Positions 57,666-64,000 of a DNA stretch of 64,000 nt are shown here, piece by piece. Origin of the DNA: Mantis religiosa (taxonomy: Eukaryota > Arthropoda > Insecta > Mantodea > Mantidae); NCBI GenBank assembly GCA_030765055.1, contig CM060953.1:26372457-26436456 (forward strand), written 5' to 3'. Each line of letters starts with the position of its first letter. The first letter of the stretch is position 1. The notes under the pieces were generated by a model. That model saw only the letters and a list, made by a program, of their open reading frames with translations. It was not told the DNA's origin and searched no databases. Both the position numbers and the translations under genes were made by a program.

Positions 57666-57669
57666 TTCA

Positions 57670-59183
57670 ATGATACTTCATCTAGAAATTGTAATAAAAT
57701 ACAGCAGCACTTCACTATTGTTCCATTCAAAGAAATGTGGGCCCAACACGTCATCATCAACATTACAATATTCGAAGAGCACTAGGTCATTAGCTTCATA
57801 CATACAACCTCAATTGTGCACAGTCCAATACCATGCATTTTGAATATGCACATGATATCCATTTAAAATCAACACTCTTCAGTTAATACTTATTAAAGCC
57901 ATTCATTATTATTGACTATCCTATTAGTGTTCCAATTGCAAACGCGATACCTGTATGAGAACAATTATAATTACATGATAATTATCAGGTACTGCCTGAA
58001 CATGCAGGGGCTTGAAAGGATGAAACTGTTATGTTAAAATTTGCTAAATAACTAATGTATTCACTCATTTCTGTCTAGACACACGCGATTTGACATTTCG
58101 AGTTCTAATTATCTTTACAATCATAAGTTCTGCTTACCATTTTGTTTTGTATCCAACAGAAAAAACATCCTCTTACATGTACCTATTGAAAAATTTACTT
58201 GTAGCTTCATATGATGGTTTTAGAGTTTCTGAATGCTGCCTGTGAAGCTCATCTGCAGTCTGTGTCACAGTTCTGTAGTTACTACAACAAAGAAGTGACT
58301 TGTTTCCGGAGTCAGCATTATTGATTTCAATGCTTTAGCTACTGTTGTATAATAAACAACATTGTCTCTTAGCAACACATTTCGTTTATAAACTGACTTC
58401 TGGGCCACATACAAGTATTCAATATGGTTAACTTAATTCGTATATGTTGTTGATGTGGTTCGTTAGTTGACAATCCCACATCTAACATGGTTATTATGTA
58501 ACTATGGAAATAAAACCCAGTACAAATTTATTTTGATATATGTACTTATCGTGATACATTCCGACCGCAACTTGTCAACTCATCAGTTCACGACTTCTCA
58601 GAACGAAATACGCCAATACATTCCTTTCATTAATATCTATACCTATTTGTATAAACATTTATAGAATGAAGTAGATGTCAGCTCATACCTCTCTTTTCAT
58701 TTGTTCAGTATTAACTCATCACATGTATATTTCCAAACAGCTTATATTTCTTAGTCATTAGACATGTACTCTATTACATTTTCCACAGTGAAATAAAAAT
58801 AAATTAAACTCTTAGCATTACTAGAATACTTATTTACAAACATTCTGTCCCCATAGCAACACATATAGGTAAATTACCTTCTGCAATATATATTCAGTAA
58901 ACATCTCAATCAATATAATTCACTTCATATAAACACCCATCGTGGAAAGGTATCATACAGTATATGTTTTAAGTGCAGGCAGCACAGTGTCTCATTTTTT
59001 CAAACACTTCTTCAATGCTAACATAAGGATTTAACCATTCTAATATCGCAATATACAACTGCATTATTGAAAATTATAATCGAGTTCAGGTTCTCTTCAT
59101 TTTAAAAGCTATTTAAAGGTTAGAATTCCAGGTTATTAGCGGAGCAAAAGTCACATATGTAATGTAAAGAATTGATTACCATA
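57670..59183. other. Unassigned
   Basis: AT-rich, no recognised content. Confidence 0.3.
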
Positions 59184-59353
59184 TACGAGGGTGGTCTGAA
59201 ACGTTTCCGACCTCAACATGAAAATGACAACACTCGTAAATAAAAGCTAGTGAATTTCGTTAATTAATCTGTTGACAGTTACTCACCAAAGTTTCAGCCA
59301 TTTTGGACGCTCAGTTCTTATGTAACAGTCGTTTGAATGAGTTGATGTGTTTT

Positions 59354-60420
59354 TATGAAAATGGACAAAATTGAGTATCGAGCTGTCATTAAATATTTGT
59401 TTTTGAAAGGCAATACGCTTACGTAAATCAAAGATGAGCTGGATTCTGTGTATGTGGACTCTGTACCATCAATTACCACAGTAAAATATTGGGAAGCTGA
59501 ATTTAAACATGGCCGTAAGAGCTTGGCAGACGATGAACGTTCGGGACGTCCAAAAACTGGAGCTACCAAGAAAACATCACCGAAGTTCACCAAATGGTGC
59601 TAGACGGCCGCCGAATTAAAAAAGAGAGATAGCAGAGGCTATGAACATGTCAAAAGAACGTGTTTGTCACATATTACATCAACATTGAGACATGAGATAG
59701 CTGTCCGCGCATTTTGTGCCGCGTTTGCTCACGTTAGACCAAAAACGTGTTCGAATGAACATATCCAACGCTCTGTTGGCGCAGTTTAGGCGCAATAAAT
59801 CCGAGTTTTGGCGCAAATTAATTACTGTAGATGATACTTGGATACGCCATTATACACCCGAAACAAAAATACAGTTCAAACAGTGGACTACAAAGGGGGA
59901 ACCGGCTCCAAAAAAGCAAAAACTGTCTTGACGGCTGGGAAAGTGATGGCGACTGTTGTTTTTTTTTTTTTTTTTTTTTTTTTTTTGGATAGTCATGGAG
60001 TTATTTTAAACGATTATCTCCAAAACGGAAAAAACCATTACCGGAGCATACTACGCATCATTACTTCACAAGCTGAAGGCACAACTTGCGGAAAAACGGC
60101 CACATTTGCAGAAAAAGAAAATGTTTCACCAAGACAAGCACCGTCTCCCACCTCAGCGGTTGCAACGGCGAAAATCCAAGAGTTACGGTTTGAACTGCTT
60201 GACCATCCGCCTTACTAACGAGATCTAGAGCCAAGCGACTTATTTTTGTTCCCTCAAATGAAAATTGCGCTCGGAGGACAGAGATTTTTATTAAATGAAA
60301 GGTAATCACCTTCGGGAAGAATTATTTTGCAGAGAAAAACGCCGAGTACTATTTGGACGTGTTTCAGAGATGGGAGCATAGCTGGGAGAAGTGTGTAGAG
60401 TTACAAGGAGACTATGTTGA
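59354..60420 (+). pseudogene. Mariner transposase, broken
   Basis: The N-terminus reads MKMDKIEYRAVIKYLFLKGN, then a stop, IKDELDSVYVDSVPSITTVK and YWEAEFKHGRKSLADDERSG. Part of the linker is lost. The core gives ITVDDTWIRHYTPETK (first aspartate), QWTTKGEPAPKK, a T run in the DSHGVI strand, KTITGAYYASLLHKLKAQLA, FHQDKAPSPTSA (second aspartate, N changed to K), and SRDLEPSDLFLFP equivalent (third aspartate). The end EKNAEYYLDVFQRWEHSWEK then CVELQGDYVEK is the normal C-terminus and the first unit of the array. Confidence 0.88.
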
Positions 60421-62966
60421 AAAACGCCGAGTACTATTTGGACGGGTTACAGAGATAGGAGCATCGCTAGGAGAAGTGTATAGAGTTACAAGGAGACTAT
60501 GTTGAAAAACGTCGAGTACCATTTGGACGGGTTACAGAGATGGGAGCATCGCTGGGAGAAGTGTGAAGAGTTACAAGGAGACTATGTTGAAAAACGTCGA
60601 GTACCATTTGGACGGGTTACAGAGATGAGAGCATCGCTGGGAGAAGTGTATAGAGTTACAAGGAGACTATGTTGAAAAACGTCGAGTACTATTTGGACGG
60701 GTTACAGAGATGGGAGCATCGCTGGGAGAAGTGTGTAGAGTTACAAGGAGACTATGTTGAAAAACGTCGAGTACCATTTGCACGGGTTACAGAGATGAGA
60801 GCATCGCTGGGAGAAGTGTGTAGAGTTACAAGGAGACTATGTTGAAAAACGCCGAGTACTATTTGGACGTGTTACAGAGATGGGAGCATCGCTGGGAAAA
60901 GTGTGTAGAGTTACAAGGAGACTATGTTGAAAAACGCCGAGTACTATTTGGACTGGTTACAGAGATGTGAGCATCGCTGGGGAAGTGCGTAGAGTTACAA
61001 GGAGACTATGTTGAAAAACGCCGAGTACTATTTGGACGTGTTACAGAGATGAGAGCATCGCTGGGAGAAGTGTGTAGAGTCACAAGGAGACTATGTTGAA
61101 AAACGCCGAGTACTATTTGGACGTGTTACAGAGATGGGAGCATCGCTGGGAGAAGTGTGTAGAGTTACAAGGAGACTATGTTGAAAAACGCCGAGTACTA
61201 TTTGGACGGGTTACAGAGATGGGAACATCGCTGAGAGAAGTGTGTAGAGTTACAAGGAGACTATGTTGAAAAACGCCGAGTACTATTTGGACGGGTTACA
61301 GAGATGGGAGCATCGCTGGGAGAAGTGTGTAGAGTTACAAGGAGACTATGTTGAAAAACGCCGAGTACTATTTGGACGGGTTACAGAGATGAGAACATCG
61401 CTGGGAGAAGTGTGTAGAGTTACAAGGAGACTATGTTGAAAAACGCCGAGTATTATTTGGACGGGTTACAGAGATGGGAGCATCGCTGGGAGAAGTGTGT
61501 AGAGTTACAAGGAGACTATGTTGAAAAACGTCGAGTACTATTTGGACGGGTTACAGAGATGAGAACATCGCTGGGAGAAGTGTGTAGAGTTACAAGGAGA
61601 CTATGTTGAAAAACGCCGAGTACTATTTGGACGGGTTACAGAGATGTGAGCATCGCTGGGGAAGTGCGTAGAGTTACAAGGAGACTATGTTGGAAAACGC
61701 CGAGTACTATTTGGACGTGTTACAGAGATGAGAGCATCGCTGGGAGAAGTGTGTAGAGTTACAAGGAGACTATGTTGAAAAACGCCGAGTACTATTTGGA
61801 CGGGTTACAGAGATGGGAGCATCGCTAGGAGAAGTGTATAGAGTTACAAGGAGACTATGTTGAAAAACGCCGAGTACTATTTGGACGGGTTACAGAGATG
61901 TGAGCATCGCTGGGGAAGTGCGTAGAGTTACAAGGAGACTATGTTGAAAAACGTCGAGTACTATTTGGACGGGTTACAGAGATGGGAGCATCGCTGGGAA
62001 AGTGTGTAGAGTTACAAGGAGACTATGTTGAAAAACGCCGAGTACTATTTGGACGGGTTACAGAGATGGGAGCATCGCTGGGGAAGTGCGTAGAGTTACA
62101 AGGAGACTATGTTGAAAAACGCCGAGTACTATTTGGACGGGTTACAGAGATGGGAACATCGCTGAGAGTAGTGTGTAGAGTTACAAGGAGACTATGTTGA
62201 AAAACGTCGAGTACTATTTGGACGGGTTACAGAGATGGGAACATCGCTGAGAGGAGTGTGTAGAGTTACAAGGAGACTATGTTGAAAAACGCCGAGTACT
62301 ATTTGGACGGGTTACAGAGATGGGAGCATCGCTGGGAGAAGTGTGTAGAGTTACAAGGAGACTATGTTGAAAAACGCCGAGTACTATTTGGACGGGTTAC
62401 AGAGATGGGAGCATCGCTGGGGAAGTGCGTAGAGTTACAAGGAGACTATGTTGAAAAACGTCGAGTACTATTTGGACGGGTTACAGAGATGGGAGCATCG
62501 CTGGGAAAGTGTGTAGAGTTACAAGGAGACTATGTTGAAAAACGCCGAGTACTATTTGGACGGGTTACAGAGATGGGAGCATCGCTGGGGAAGTGCGTAG
62601 AGTTACAAGGAGACTATGTTGAAAAACGCCGAGTACTATTTGGACGGGTTACAGAGATGGGAACATCGCTGAGAGGAGTGTGTAGAGTTACAAGGAGACT
62701 ATGTTGAAAAACGTCGAGTACTATTTGGACGGGTTACAGAGATGGGAACATCGCTGAGAGGAGTGTGTAGAGTTACAAGGAGACTATGTTGAAAAACGCC
62801 GAGTACTATTTGGACGGGTTACAGAGATGGGAGCATCGCTGGGAGAAGTGTGTAGAGTTACAAGGAGACTATGTTGAAAAACGCCGAGTACTATTTGGAC
62901 GGGTTACAGAGATGGGAGCATCGCTGGGGAAGTGCGTAGAGTTACAAGGAGACTATATTGAAAAAT
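60336..62966 (+). repeat. 31-copy 85/84 bp tandem array from mariner coding sequence
   Basis: The landmark ACTATGTTGA starts at 60411, 60496, 60581, 60666, 60751 and so on to its last variant at 62952. Thirty steps span 2541 bases, which fits 21 steps of 85 and 9 of 84; nine units with a one-base deletion (GGGGAAG or GGGAAAG) were counted. Each unit equals the last 28 codons of the transposase plus one base. The 84-base units keep frame, so open frames such as 62279-62707 repeat a 28-residue peptide; they are not evidence of a real gene. Confidence 0.96.
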
Positions 62967-63039
62967 AAAAAAATAAAAAATTCTGAAAATAATGCCTTGT
63001 ATCTTCATTAGATTGGAAACCTGTTAGAGCACACTCGTA

Positions 63040-63354
63040 ATAGAAATAAAATAGTTACTTGCAGAGCATAATAATAGCGTTGGAAGCATCTAACACTGAT
63101 AGCCAATTCGATAAGGTACGAATTGCTAAATGGGAGGCCCATTGTTCAAAACCAGCATGGGGCGTTCTCTCTGACAAATTTGTTTTTCAGGTTTTCCTCG
63201 GTCCTCCTGTTAATGTGGGTAGAGGTTCCTAAACTTAGATCTGCGACGTTTCTTTTTCAAATTTCCTTTTTTTATATTATGCAATTTCATGAATCGTCAG
63301 CACCCTATACCTGAGATTCGTTATGTAATAACGTGTTTTGAACAGCACAAATTA
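63040..63354. other. Unassigned
   Basis: Nothing recognised. Confidence 0.3.
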
Positions 63355-63475
63355 TGGAAATTAATTATTCTTTCACACTGGCCGAGTGTAGGCTAAAGTA
63401 TGGAAAGCTAGAGTCAGACTGAAAAATTCAATGCCATAGCCGGGATTTGAATTTTTCATTCTGACTCTACCTTTC
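63355..63475. mobile_element. Family G foldback relative, deleted
   Basis: It shares GGAAATTAATTATTCTTTCACAC and AAAATTCAATGCCATAGCCGG-like blocks with 2420-2682, in shortened form: the tRNA-like core has lost its A box and only a short inverted repeat (GAGTCAGA with TCTGACTC) remains. Confidence 0.5.
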
Positions 63476-64000
63476 CATCAGCCAAATTGTATTTATCATT
63501 ATCACTATTAATAACAATATTATTACAATGTGGAAGTAGATTCTGCTATAGTGATGAAGAGCGTTAAAATATAGAAACCTCTCTAATGCTTGTACATTCA
63601 TACATACTGAGAGAATGAACAATCATATAGTACTCTATACCACCACCGAAATGTTTAATCATCACGACAGGAGAAACATTCACTATAAAGACCTAATAAC
63701 GTTGCTAAACTTCCTGAATATTGTTTAACTATAGACGTAATCGGAGTTTAAAGTCTGTTCTTGTAACATTGACTTTAGATGCAGGGTTCAGGGACTTTAA
63801 TCTGAAGGATTTCACAAAACCTTTCTTAACTAATAATGTGTTATCATTTAAATCCAACGTTTAAACCTTCTCTGAGATGGATGATCTTTAACAAGAGCAA
63901 CATATATGCCAATGCAAATATGGTGATATTTGCTGCAAGACATAAATGTTTAATTATATCTTTGCGATTAGCAAATTTCGTAACGGAATTTCGTATTAAA
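63476..64000. other. Unassigned
   Basis: AT-rich, no recognised content. Confidence 0.3.

Larger units (their letters stand above)
59186..63037 (+). mobile_element. Mariner (mellifera-like) expanded by a minisatellite
   Basis: The left terminal repeat starts CGAGGGTGGTCTGAAACG at 59186. A diverged right repeat ends at 63037 (minus strand CGAGTGTGCTCTAACAGG). TA duplications are at 59184-59185 and 63038-63039. Mariners are about 1.3 kb; this one is 3.85 kb because the end of the transposase gene is a 31-copy tandem array. A T run (about 59959-59986) is a second internal insertion or slippage event. Confidence 0.9.

Noticed and set aside
60336..62966. CRISPR-like or protein-repeat gene
   Set aside because: Units abut without spacers, derive from the mariner C-terminus, and most are 85 bases, which breaks any frame.

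Overview
The window reads as nuclear DNA of an insect, AT-rich and packed with repeats. One conserved gene, an SLC26A11-type sulfate/anion transporter, lies on the minus strand with exons a few hundred bases long separated by introns of 1.7 to 6.5 kb. Almost everything else is transposable-element debris. The mix (Penelope-like elements, several tRNA-headed SINE families, mariner, Tc1, hAT, Gypsy, BEL/Pao, several LINE types) suggests a large repeat-rich genome such as a cockroach or termite; that placement is an inference, not something the sequence proves. No prokaryotic operons, CRISPR arrays or intact tRNA/rRNA genes were seen.

1-21 kb: five coding exons of the transporter (20769-20934, 13994-14247, 9442-9637, 3252-3472, 1380-1557), all with GT/AG borders and matching codon phase. 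They give about the first 332 residues; the rest of the gene lies beyond position 1. The introns hold a remarkable set of Penelope-like (PLE) insertions. Most are palindromes: two 5'-truncated copies of a PLE end joined head to head, with a hammerhead-ribozyme core facing outward in each arm, a 28-50 bp tail on one side only, and 12-16 bp target duplications. One copy (4802-5915) is a 1.1 kb palindrome encoding the GIY-YIG endonuclease domain on both strands. A longer PLE (about 11335-13110) keeps the reverse transcriptase. LINE 3' ends and SINEs fill the remainder.

21-36 kb: more PLE hairpins (21308-21479, 22488-22752), a complete but broken Tc1 element (23421-25017), two hAT transposase remnants (about 17975-18290 and 29522-30424), SINEs, and a mariner (34652-35966) whose transposase region is amplified as four 145 bp tandem copies.

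36-58 kb: long unassigned stretches, a perfect AAT microsatellite of about 600 bp, a solo Gypsy-type LTR with a 4 bp duplication (47305-48017) and an inverted relative with a primer-binding site (55989-56750), a PLE hairpin with the best hammerhead of the window (48465-48754), a short-LTR BEL/Pao derivative (49629-50532), a LINE 3' end with poly-A and target duplication, and remnants of a DDE transposase family often annotated with DUF4817.

58-64 kb: a second mariner (59186-63037) with both terminal repeats, in which the last coding segment of the transposase has become a 31-copy tandem array of 85/84 bp units with a six-unit higher-order repeat. This array and the hammerhead-bearing palindromes are the most unusual things in the window.
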